A stretch of 64,000 nucleotides of DNA from CAXBNB01 sp965267535 (GTDB lineage: Bacteria > Bacteroidota > Bacteroidia > Cytophagales > Cyclobacteriaceae): assembly GCA_965267535.1 (NCBI GenBank), contig OZ254082.1:2232001-2296000 (forward strand), written 5' to 3'. The translations under genes were made by a program, and so were the position numbers. A model generated the notes under the pieces. It made no database searches and had not been told where the DNA came from. It saw only the letters and a program-made list of their open reading frames with translations. Of the stretch, positions 16,171 through 24,376 are shown in pieces. Each line of letters begins with the position of its first letter. Positions within the stretch are counted from its first letter, which is position 1.

Positions 16171-17169
16171 ATGAAAAGTATTTATGCATGTTTTACATTC
16201 TTGATAATGGCAGTGTTGCTGCTATCGTGTGGTCAGGCCAGGCAAAGTACATCAACCGCTGACGAAGCGCCTTATATCACCTGGGCTGAACGACTGGGTT
16301 ATCCCAAAGGTAAAAAAGTGATCATGTTGCACGCCGATGATATAGGCATGTGCGAAGAGGCTAATATTTCTGCCAAGCGAAACTTACTTGGTGGCTACAT
16401 ACAGTCGGCAGCAGCTATGCCTCCATGTCCCAATTTTGAGGAGATCATAGCCTGGGCTACTGATAATCCAAAGGTAGATCTGGGGTTGCACCTGACACTG
16501 ACCAGTGAATGGAAAACATACCGTTGGCCGTCAGTATTGCCTGTAGAAGAGGTGCCCGGCCTTATCGATCAGGAAGGTATGCTGTGGAGAAGGGTAGAAG
16601 ACGTGGTGAGGCATGCCTCTGTGGACGAAGTGGATAGGGAAGTAAGGGCGCAAATCGAAAAATCGATAGCGCTGGGGTACAGACCGGATCATATCGATAC
16701 ACACATGGGTACATTATATGCCAGCCCCGATTATGCTATAGCATACCTGAAAATAGCCATGGAGTATGGGATTCCGGCCAATGCCATCGATATGTCCAAA
16801 CCCGGTGTAGTGGAGGGGTTTCGGGAAAAGGGCTATCCCATTACTGACGAGTTGGTGGAGTTTATGAACAACTATACTTTGCCGAAGCTCGATTACTTCA
16901 CCAGCGCACCTAATGCCAAAACGTATGAAGAAAAGGTCGGAGCATTTAAGGAATTGATCAGGTCGCTAGAGCCCGGATTGACAGAGATAATTTTTCACCC
17001 TTCTGAAGAAACAGAGCAACTGAAAACCATCACCAACTCGTGGCAGCAACGAGCCTGGGAAGCGCGCATGTTTGCTGATCCGGATTTGATGAATTTTTTC
17101 GAACAGGAAGGAATCATCTTTACTAACTGGAAAGAAATCATGTCACGCTTTGAGAAAATGGGCAAATAG
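16171..17169 (+). CDS. ChbG/YdjC-like carbohydrate deacetylase lipoprotein
   Basis: The 332-residue protein begins with a lipoprotein signal (MAVLLLSCGQA). The motif LHADDIGMCEEAN contains the metal-binding aspartates of YdjC/ChbG-family deacetylases; LGLHLTLTSEW and DHIDTHMGTLYA supply the histidines. Enzymes of this fold remove acetyl groups from acetylated disaccharides such as chitobiose. The position next to sialidase, GH92 and GH20 genes fits deacetylation of an amino sugar from host-type glycans. It starts a plus-strand run continuing through the membrane protein at 17244. The lipobox suggests the periplasmic side of a membrane. Confidence 0.88.
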   Translation: MKSIYACFTFLIMAVLLLSCGQARQSTSTADEAPYITWAERLGYPKGKKVIMLHADDIGMCEEANISAKRNLLGGYIQSAAAMPPCPNFEEIIAWATDNPKVDLGLHLTLTSEWKTYRWPSVLPVEEVPGLIDQEGMLWRRVEDVVRHASVDEVDREVRAQIEKSIALGYRPDHIDTHMGTLYASPDYAIAYLKIAMEYGIPANAIDMSKPGVVEGFREKGYPITDELVEFMNNYTLPKLDYFTSAPNAKTYEEKVGAFKELIRSLEPGLTEIIFHPSEETEQLKTITNSWQQRAWEARMFADPDLMNFFEQEGIIFTNWKEIMSRFEKMGK

Positions 17170-17243
17170 CAGAGCAAATCGTTTGTTTCCCCATTGGGAA
17201 AAGAATGCTTTCAAAGTAAAAAAACGAACCTAACCTAAACCAA

Positions 17244-18530
17244 ATGGATAAAAAGCAAATGATAAAAAACTTGGTAGTAGTCGGTATGACGCTGGGTACT
17301 ACCTGGGCCATCAGAGGCCAGTTTGGACACGAGCAGGGAGCAGCCTGGGCAGGAGCGGTGGGAGCATTGGCTATACTGCTTATTGCCAAAAGGCAGGATT
17401 GGCACAGCAAAGTTTTTAAAGCCACTTTGGCTGCAGCTATAGGCTGGGGACTGGGAGGTATGATGAGCTATGGCGTAGTAGTAGGCTATGGCAAAGGAAC
17501 CGAGTTTTTTAATGTGTACTACGGCTTTCTCATGCTTTTTATCATCGGAGGGTTGTACGGCTTTATAGGCGGGGGCTTGTTTGGGCTTACGCTTTCCGAT
17601 ACAGAAGAAAAGAAAGTAAACTGGCCCCAGCTTGTAGCGGGTATGGTAGCCGGAGGGGTAATAGCCTATTTCTTTTTGATTATGCAGTGGGAGTGGTTTA
17701 TGACCCCACCCCGTTCCGAACTTTGGGCGGCATGTCTGGGCATGGGCTTGTTCTTAACCTGGTTTTTGATTCAGTACAGGAGCCATGCTGCACTGAGAGT
17801 AGCAGTTTTTGCCGGCTTAGGGGGAGGTTTTGGCTTTGCCTTTGGCAATTTCCTACAGGTATTGGGCCATATGTCCGAAATTTCTTTCAATTTCTGGAAT
17901 GTTATGGAATACTCACTGGGTTTTTTCGGTGGGCTGGGCATGGCCTACGGCACATTTACGGCTGAGTGGAGCGAGGGAGTACCCGATCAGGCGAAGCGGT
18001 CAAATCTTGTGCCCATGCTGCTGGTAGTGCTTTTTATACCCTATGTTGTCTGGGATCAGTCTTTCACTACCCAACGACTCGAAAAAACGCTCGGACGAGT
18101 GGTGTCGGGTGATTTGTCGCTCACGGTAGATGCAGTGCAGTGGGTGGCTTTGTTGCTCATTATAGCTCAGGGAGTATTTATATACAGACAATACTATAGC
18201 CAGAAGACAGGAGTGAGGGTGGTTTTCCAGCAGCAGGAGGTGCGTATGTTCTTTTTTACACACTTTGCAGTATATACCCTTTACAGTTTGCTTATCACAG
18301 GTGCATTTTTGGCTTTAGATAGAATAGAGCAATACCTGTATCTGGTCAATTATGCCGTTATAGCGGCTATTCTTCCCGGACTCAGCCCGGCATTTCATCC
18401 TCGCGAAATTCACGCAGCAAAATGGATGAGGCAGTTTATGCTGGTGTTGGCATTTTTTGCCTTGCTGGCATTAATTGCATCCAACATTCATGGTGAAATG
18501 GGTGGAATGCAAAGGCGGTTTGATTTGTGA
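17244..18530 (+). CDS. Polytopic membrane protein of unknown function
   Basis: This 428-residue protein has about eleven hydrophobic segments, many glycine-rich (AGAVGALAILLIA; GLYGFIGGGLFGLTL; FAGLGGGFGFAFGNFL). No family is recognised. The N-terminal MTLGTTWAIRGQFGHEQGAAWAG and the PGLSPAFHPREIHAA region near the C-terminus are the most distinctive parts. It lies between the deacetylase and a Gfo/Idh/MocA gene, 22 nt before the latter. A role as sugar or sugar-acid permease is the natural guess, but the sequence shows no transporter signature I can name. The glycine-rich helices suggest tight helix packing. Confidence 0.8.
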   Translation: MDKKQMIKNLVVVGMTLGTTWAIRGQFGHEQGAAWAGAVGALAILLIAKRQDWHSKVFKATLAAAIGWGLGGMMSYGVVVGYGKGTEFFNVYYGFLMLFIIGGLYGFIGGGLFGLTLSDTEEKKVNWPQLVAGMVAGGVIAYFFLIMQWEWFMTPPRSELWAACLGMGLFLTWFLIQYRSHAALRVAVFAGLGGGFGFAFGNFLQVLGHMSEISFNFWNVMEYSLGFFGGLGMAYGTFTAEWSEGVPDQAKRSNLVPMLLVVLFIPYVVWDQSFTTQRLEKTLGRVVSGDLSLTVDAVQWVALLLIIAQGVFIYRQYYSQKTGVRVVFQQQEVRMFFFTHFAVYTLYSLLITGAFLALDRIEQYLYLVNYAVIAAILPGLSPAFHPREIHAAKWMRQFMLVLAFFALLALIASNIHGEMGGMQRRFDL

Positions 18531-18552
18531 ATGAAAGAATAGGGATAGATAT

Positions 18553-19563
18553 ATGGTAAAAAAACAAATAGCGGTTGTGGGGTTTGGTTTTATGGGAATC
18601 ACTCACCTGACTCATATACTGGCGAACGAACACCTTGAACTGAAAGCCATCGTCACTCGAAACCCTTTTGGGATAGAAAAAAAACTTTCAGGCGAGATTG
18701 GCAATTTTGATGTGGGTAAAGTGGATGCCGGTCAATTAGCGACTGTTAACCGATACGACAACCTCACAGACTGTTTGGCTACCGAAAATCTTGATGCTGT
18801 GTATCTCTGTGTACATACAGACCTGCATTATAGCATGGCTTGTATGGCACTTGCAGCCGGAGTAAGCGTGTTTCTTGAAAAGCCCATGGTACTGGATGTT
18901 TCTCAGGGAGAAGACCTTATCGCATTGGCCAAAAACAACAATTGCATATTGATGGTAGGGCACGTTTTGCGTTTTATGTCACCCTATCAAAAACTTAAGC
19001 GGTGGGTCGATAACGGTACCTATGGCAACCTGCGTTTTTTGTCCCTTAGCCGGTTTTCCGGTTTGCCCTCTTGGGGGCAGTGGAAAGAAAAGCAAGCCGA
19101 CCATGGAGCGACAGGTGGGGCCTTGTTTGACCTGCTTATCCATGACATAGATTATGCGAGTTACCTGTTGGGAAAACCCGATGCAATCGAGAGTCGCAAC
19201 TTGCCGGGGCAGCTGAGCGACCATGACTACACTACCGCATGGTGGACTTACCATGAAAAAAATCTAAAAGTAAAATTGGAGGGCGGCAATATATTTCATT
19301 CCATGTTTCCTTTCGAAGCAGGTTTTGTAGCGGCATTTGAAAAAGCCAGTATTCGATATTCTACGACCTCTCCTGATCATATATGTATAGCAACCCATGA
19401 TCGTACCGAAGAAATACCGGCCAATGACGAGGGTGATGGTTTTTTAAACGAAACGAAGTATTTCGCTCATTGTCTGGTTGAAAATGCGCAACCGGAAGTG
19501 TGCCTGCCGGCTTCTTCTTTGGAAACCATCCGGCTTTGTTACGAGCATATTGCTAAAGACTAA
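18553..19563 (+). CDS. Gfo/Idh/MocA-family NAD(P)-dependent oxidoreductase
   Basis: The 336-residue cytoplasmic enzyme starts IAVVGFGFMGITHLTHI, the Rossmann dinucleotide fold of the family. ALAAGVSVFLEKPMVLDVSQGEDLI carries the conserved EKP lysine, and GGALFDLLIHDIDYASYLLG contains the catalytic histidine region. Enzymes of this family oxidise or reduce sugars and their derivatives such as inositol, N-acetylhexosamines or UDP-sugar acids; which sugar cannot be read here. It is followed after four bases by a DegT-family aminotransferase, and this pair commonly makes or breaks 3-amino or 3-keto sugars. It also lies in a glycan-degradation block. Confidence 0.92.
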   Translation: MVKKQIAVVGFGFMGITHLTHILANEHLELKAIVTRNPFGIEKKLSGEIGNFDVGKVDAGQLATVNRYDNLTDCLATENLDAVYLCVHTDLHYSMACMALAAGVSVFLEKPMVLDVSQGEDLIALAKNNNCILMVGHVLRFMSPYQKLKRWVDNGTYGNLRFLSLSRFSGLPSWGQWKEKQADHGATGGALFDLLIHDIDYASYLLGKPDAIESRNLPGQLSDHDYTTAWWTYHEKNLKVKLEGGNIFHSMFPFEAGFVAAFEKASIRYSTTSPDHICIATHDRTEEIPANDEGDGFLNETKYFAHCLVENAQPEVCLPASSLETIRLCYEHIAKD

Positions 19564-19567
19564 TCTT

Positions 19568-20788
19568 ATGAAAATGAAAAACACATTAGCATTAAATGGA
19601 GGCCCAAAAACCATAGAAAAGGAGTTTAAGTGGCCGCTGTTTGAAGAAGAAGATGTTCAGGCCGTGGTGGATATAGCACGGTCAGGCCAGTGGGGTAACC
19701 CCGATTGTGATGGTATAGTGGCGCAGGTAGAACGGGACTTTGCAGACTACTGTGGCGCAAAATACGCCCTCTCGTGTGTCAATGGTTCAGTATCGCTGCG
19801 GCTGGCACTGATAGCGTGCGGAGTAAAGCCCGGTGATGAAGTGATTGTGCCGCCTTATACTTTTATAGCCACTGCTTCGGTGGTGTTGGAGGCCAATTGT
19901 GTGCCTGTTTTTGTGGACATAGACCCGCGTACTTACAATCTCGATCCCGATCAGATAGAGGCAGCCATAACCTCCAAAACCAAGGCCATTATCCCCGTGC
20001 ATTTTGCAGGGCAGGCCTGCGACATGGATGCCATTATGGCCATAGCCAAAAAGCATAACCTGCGGGTGATTGAAGATGCTGCGCATGCCCATGGGGGTGA
20101 ATACAAAGGAAAGAAACTGGGTAGCATCGGTGATGCTGGTTCGTTTAGTTTTCAGTCGTCTAAAAACCTGACCTGCGGGGAGGGAGGTATGGTAGTAACA
20201 AACGATGAGGCCCTGTACGACAAGATGAATTCCCTGCGCAATGTCGGGCGTGTAAAAGGAGGGGCATGGTACGAACACCACAACCTGGGCTGTAACTATC
20301 GCCTCACACAACTGCAGGCAGCACTGCTCTCTACACAGCTTACCCGCCTCGAATCACAAACCCAACAACGCAATGAAAACGGGTTGTACCTTAACAGTCT
20401 TCTGGAGAAAATAGAAGGAATAGAGCCGCTCAAACGTGGGCTGGGAGAGACCCTTCATACCTATCATATTTACATATTCAAATATGATCCATTACACTTC
20501 AACGGCCTGCCGAAAAATGCTTTCGCCGACCAGCTGGCAGCAGAGGGTGTGCCGTGTTTTATGGGATATCCCGAGCCACTTTACAAGCAGCCTTTGTTTC
20601 AGGAAAAAAACTTCATGTGTTATGCCATTCCGGAAACGACAGACTATACTAAGGTGCATTGTCCGGAAACCGAAAAGGCGTGCTATTCCGATGCGGTATG
20701 GATACTCCAACATGCCATGCTGGGAACCCGAGAGGATATAGAGGCTATCGCGCGGGCGATAGAAAAAATCCAAAAAGCAGCATATTAG
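19568..20788 (+). CDS. DegT/DnrJ/EryC1/StrS-family sugar aminotransferase
   Basis: The protein has about 406 residues when started at ATG 19568, four bases after the preceding stop; an earlier in-frame start at 19478 would lie inside the oxidoreductase gene. The PLP fold is clear: YALSCVNGSVSLRLALIACGVKPGDEVIVPPYTFIATASVV, then VIEDAAHAHGGEYKGKKLGSIG, and GSFSFQSSKNLTCGEGG with the PLP-binding lysine in SSKNLT. These enzymes transaminate keto sugars. With the Gfo/Idh/MocA gene it suggests amino-sugar interconversion. Sequence alone does not fix the sugar or the direction. The next gene downstream is the interrupted GH67-N-like gene. Confidence 0.92.
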   Translation: MKMKNTLALNGGPKTIEKEFKWPLFEEEDVQAVVDIARSGQWGNPDCDGIVAQVERDFADYCGAKYALSCVNGSVSLRLALIACGVKPGDEVIVPPYTFIATASVVLEANCVPVFVDIDPRTYNLDPDQIEAAITSKTKAIIPVHFAGQACDMDAIMAIAKKHNLRVIEDAAHAHGGEYKGKKLGSIGDAGSFSFQSSKNLTCGEGGMVVTNDEALYDKMNSLRNVGRVKGGAWYEHHNLGCNYRLTQLQAALLSTQLTRLESQTQQRNENGLYLNSLLEKIEGIEPLKRGLGETLHTYHIYIFKYDPLHFNGLPKNAFADQLAAEGVPCFMGYPEPLYKQPLFQEKNFMCYAIPETTDYTKVHCPETEKACYSDAVWILQHAMLGTREDIEAIARAIEKIQKAAY

Positions 20789-20826
20789 CACGAAAGCAAT
20801 GCTGTCAGTATATTCTGAAACTAATC

Positions 20827-23142
20827 ATGAATGTAATGAAGGTTAAGTTATTGATATGTATAGTTTTATGTCTTGTTTTTGAGTTTGGTATATTTGCTAA
20901 GGCGATTACGGTTTCGGGGTTGCAGTACAAGATTTCATCCAGTATAGAGTCCCCTCATAAGGAAACTCTGGAAAAGGTTATTGCCGAGGAAATACAATCC
21001 CGCACGGGCTTTATACCACAGCGGCTAGACAAGTGAAAGCAGCAGCAGGGATGGGTACTTGTCGTAGTGTTGGATGAAGATGAGAAGCTGGAGAAAAGGA
21101 AAGTTCCGTTTTTGGGTCGGTTAAACTCCGAGGGCTACAAACTCCAGGTAGAGGGGCAAACCATTTGGGTGATTGGGGCAGATGTGAGGGGTGCACTTTA
21201 TGGAATTGGCCGCTTTCTTATCGATGCTCAGATGTCTTTTGGGCAGTTGCGTTTTGACGATACTCTTCAAGTACAAAGCAGTCCGCAAATGACACTGCGG
21301 GGACATCAGCTGGGCTACCGCAATACGGCTAACTCCTGGGATAAGTGGACGCCCGATCAGTTTGACCAATACATCAGGGAGCTGGCCCTTTTCGGAACCA
21401 ACAGCATTGAAGACATTCCCTTTCAGAGTGTGGAGCAGAGTGTACACATGGTCATGCCGCACAAGGAAATGCACCCGATCATTAGTGGCATTTGCCATAA
21501 CTACGATCTGGACTATTGGGTGTGGGTACCGGCACGAGGCGACCTTTCGGATCAGGCCATCAGAGAGGAAGGGCTAAAGGCCTATGAAGAGCTGTTTCGT
21601 TCGCTTCCACGGCTCAACGGTGTGTTTTTTCCCGGTGGCGATCCCGGTCACAATCATCCGCGGGATGTAATGCCCTACCTCAAAGACATTGCAGCATTGG
21701 TGGAAAAATATCACCCCGATGCAGGAGTTTGGATTTCCCTTCAGGGTTTTGATGAGGAAAAAGTCATGTATTTTTTTGACTACCTGAACAAGCACAGCCC
21801 CGATTGGCTTACAGGATTGGTCAATGGGCCAAGTAGCCCGCCGATTCATTTAGAAAGGCAATTGTTGCCCGAAGCTTACCAACTTCGCCTGTACGGAGAC
21901 CTTACCCATACGGTCAGGTGCCAGTACCCTACGCCCAACTGGGACCAGGCCTTTGCACTTACGCTTGGCCGGGAAGCACCAAACCCACAACCGTATTATT
22001 ATGCCGATGTACTCAGGGAAGAAGCCCCGTTTATCGACGGGTTTTTAAGTTACTCAGACGGTGCTCACGATGATGTAAACAAAGTAATATGGAATCAAAT
22101 AGGGTGGGATTTGCAACAGGACGTAAGGTCTGTGACGCAGGACTATGCCCGTTTCTTTTTTGGCGATACACTCGCAGCTGATGGTATTTTGGCATTGGAA
22201 AAAAACTGGAGTGGCCCGCTCGTGCGCAATGGAGCAGTGGAAGCCACCCTTACTTACTGGCAGCAGCTGGAAAGAGCGCATCCTGAGCTGAATGACAACT
22301 GGCGTTGGCAGTTATTGGTGTTGCGGGCTTATTACGATGCGTTCACCCGTCAGCGGCTGATCCGCGAACAAAATCTGGAGCAGCAGGCTTATGCGCAGCT
22401 GGCACAGGTACCAACTCTCTCCGTTGAGGATGCCTCAGCCAAAGCATTGGCCATACTAAAGACAGCAGAAGAACTGCCTCCGACACTGCAGCAACTGCGT
22501 GATAAAATTGAACAATTGGCCCAACTGCTTTTTGAAGTAATGGGCTTACAGTCCAGTGTGCCCATGCACCAGGCAAGCGGCTATGAAAGGGGCTGCTTTA
22601 TGGATTTTATCGACATTCCTCTCAACAACCACTGGTGGATTGAAGACCAACTGGCGGCTATTGGTAAGATGGAAGATCAGGCAGCTCAGGTTGAGGCCCT
22701 GCAGCGAATGATCAATTGGAAAAATCCGGGCAAAGGAGGGTTTTACGACGATGTGTCCAATGTATCGGCCAGTCCACATGTAGTATCTGTAACCGATGAT
22801 GCCATCGACTATGCCTGGTGGGATGATGGTAAAAGCAGAAAACGGCTTTCTACCCAGTTATTTCAGTTTTCACCCGTATTGGAGTACAAAAAACTGGATG
22901 CCGGCTCAGATTACAGGATAAGAGTGGCGGGGTATGGAGAAGCGCTGCTTCGGGCAAATGGTGAGCGCCTGGAACCTATACGCTACGACAAAGAACTCGA
23001 AGGCTTCAAAGAATTTGTGTTACCAGCTCACCTTATCCCCGATGGTAATCTTCGACTCACTTTCGATCGCCCCGATGAATCCCACCTCAACTGGCGACAG
23101 TACTCCAAGGTAACGGAAGTGTGGTTGATGAAGGGGAAGTAG
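20827..23142 (+). pseudogene. GH67-N-like glycoside hydrolase interrupted by an in-frame TGA
   Basis: From ATG 20827 (or ATG 20836) the reading frame continues through 772 codons except for a TGA at codon 70 (21034-21036). Before the stop lie a signal peptide and the start of an N-terminal beta domain (ITVSGLQYKISSSIESPHKETLEKVIAEEI). After it, in the same frame, comes LVVVLDEDEKLEKRKVPFLG and then the long body, which matches alpha-glucuronidase N-terminal-like hydrolases (GHQLGYRNTANSWDKWTPDQFDQYI). The coding quality after the stop is intact, so this is either a recent nonsense mutation, a sequencing error, or two genes of which the second (ATG 21067) lacks its signal peptide. It ends before a hairpin at 23148-23175. 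Confidence 0.75.
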
Positions 23143-23147
23143 TAGTT

Positions 23148-23175
23148 CCTCCAGAGTACATATAACCTCTGGAGG
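23148..23175 (+). terminator. Hairpin between convergent genes
   Basis: CCTCCAGAG (23148-23156) and CTCTGGAGG (23167-23175) form a perfect 9-bp stem with a 10-base loop between the interrupted hydrolase and the sialidase-like gene. No T-run follows, so it may act as a weak or Rho-assisted terminator for either strand. Confidence 0.65.
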
Positions 23176-23182
23176 GAGTGAA

Positions 23183-24370
23183 TTACCTCACAATCTTCTT
23201 AGGATTTACCACGAGGTACTTGATTGATTTTTGACCTGTTTTACTGGCGTACGAATAGGTAATGTGAAGTAGTCCTTTGCTGTCCTGGGCTATGCAAGGG
23301 TATGAAAAGCCTTCTGACCGGTCGGGTACATTTTCCAGTTGTGTTTTCCATGCCCAGGATTCTCCTTCATCATCGGATAAGTAGAGGCTCACCTGGTATC
23401 GCCCGTCATCCACATCATTTCCCAGAAACGCCCAATAGCCATTTTCCAGCTTCAGCACTTCCACACTTGCCGTATTGGGTATGTCCGTTTTGGTAGTGGC
23501 TGTCCAGCTTTCGCCCCGGTCAGTCGATACGCTGCGGTGCACACGGCTGGGAGGGTTTCCTGAGTCGCGCATGTAGGCTACCAGATCTCCGTTTCTCTTT
23601 TCTACCAACGCGGGCTGTATAGGTCCACGACCTACTATGGGCAGACTGGGGCGCCACGTTTCGCCATCGTCATCGGAAATAGCCGCCAGAGAGAAGTTGA
23701 GCCCATCGGAATAGAGGGGCAATACAATCCTGCTGTCGTCCAGTAGAAGAGGTTGGGTGCGGGTCATCCAGCCGATACTTCGCTTAAGCAGGTCTTTGCT
23801 TGCAGTTATGATTTGCCTGTCGTAATGCGGTGCGTATTCTGCCCAGGCCATAGGATTTTCCGGCAGGTCTTTAAACTTCTTTTCCACCTCTTCCGCAAAG
23901 GAATCATCCGGTTTGAGCAGGAGGGTTTCCTGCCAGTCCCACTCAGGTGCACCGTCGGTTGCGTAGCGGGTAGATGTTTTGTAGCGAATGATGGAGTTTT
24001 CCCATCGGTTGGCCTGCACTGCTATCCACATCAGATACAGTTTTCCGCTGTGGTTGAGAAACAGAATAGGATTACAATCAGGTATGCCGGGGGTGTCGGC
24101 CATCAAAAACGGAGCAGTCCAGTCTTTGCTTCCTTTTTTCAGGCGGGCGCCCATCACCCGCACATCATCGGCTTTGCGCTCGCCACTGCCCTGAAACCAA
24201 ACGGCCAGCAGGTCGCCATTGGGTAGGATGACAAAGTTGCTGCTGTGTACATGCTCACCCTGCAAGGGGAAAATATACTGCTCTTTCAGGATGTGTTTTC
24301 GATCATTTTGACGAGCATAGGTGGTTGAAAATATTATCAATAAACCTATGATTATCAGTATTTTATTCAT
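23183..24370 (-). CDS. Sialidase-like BNR-repeat exoglycosidase
   Basis: The 395-residue protein has a signal peptide (ILIIIGLLIIFSTTYARQ) and at least three Asp-box repeats: SDDDGETWRP, STDRGESWTA and SDDEGESWAW. These define the six-bladed propeller of the sialidase/BNR superfamily. The usual catalytic FRIP arginine motif is not evident in the early part, which reads HSSNFVILPNGDLLAVWF, so a true neuraminidase function is uncertain. Related proteins include non-sialidase glycosidases. It is the last gene of a run of six minus-strand genes. It is six bases from the GH92 gene, which suggests sequential removal of sugars from one glycan. Confidence 0.85.
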   Translation of the reverse strand: MNKILIIIGLLIIFSTTYARQNDRKHILKEQYIFPLQGEHVHSSNFVILPNGDLLAVWFQGSGERKADDVRVMGARLKKGSKDWTAPFLMADTPGIPDCNPILFLNHSGKLYLMWIAVQANRWENSIIRYKTSTRYATDGAPEWDWQETLLLKPDDSFAEEVEKKFKDLPENPMAWAEYAPHYDRQIITASKDLLKRSIGWMTRTQPLLLDDSRIVLPLYSDGLNFSLAAISDDDGETWRPSLPIVGRGPIQPALVEKRNGDLVAYMRDSGNPPSRVHRSVSTDRGESWTATTKTDIPNTASVEVLKLENGYWAFLGNDVDDGRYQVSLYLSDDEGESWAWKTQLENVPDRSEGFSYPCIAQDSKGLLHITYSYASKTGQKSIKYLVVNPKKIVR

Positions 24371-24376
24371 GGTGTT

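Noticed and set aside
21034..21036. TGA as a selenocysteine codon
   Set aside because: Selenocysteine insertion needs a downstream stem-loop close to the codon and the family has no selenoproteins; a nonsense change or sequence error is simpler.
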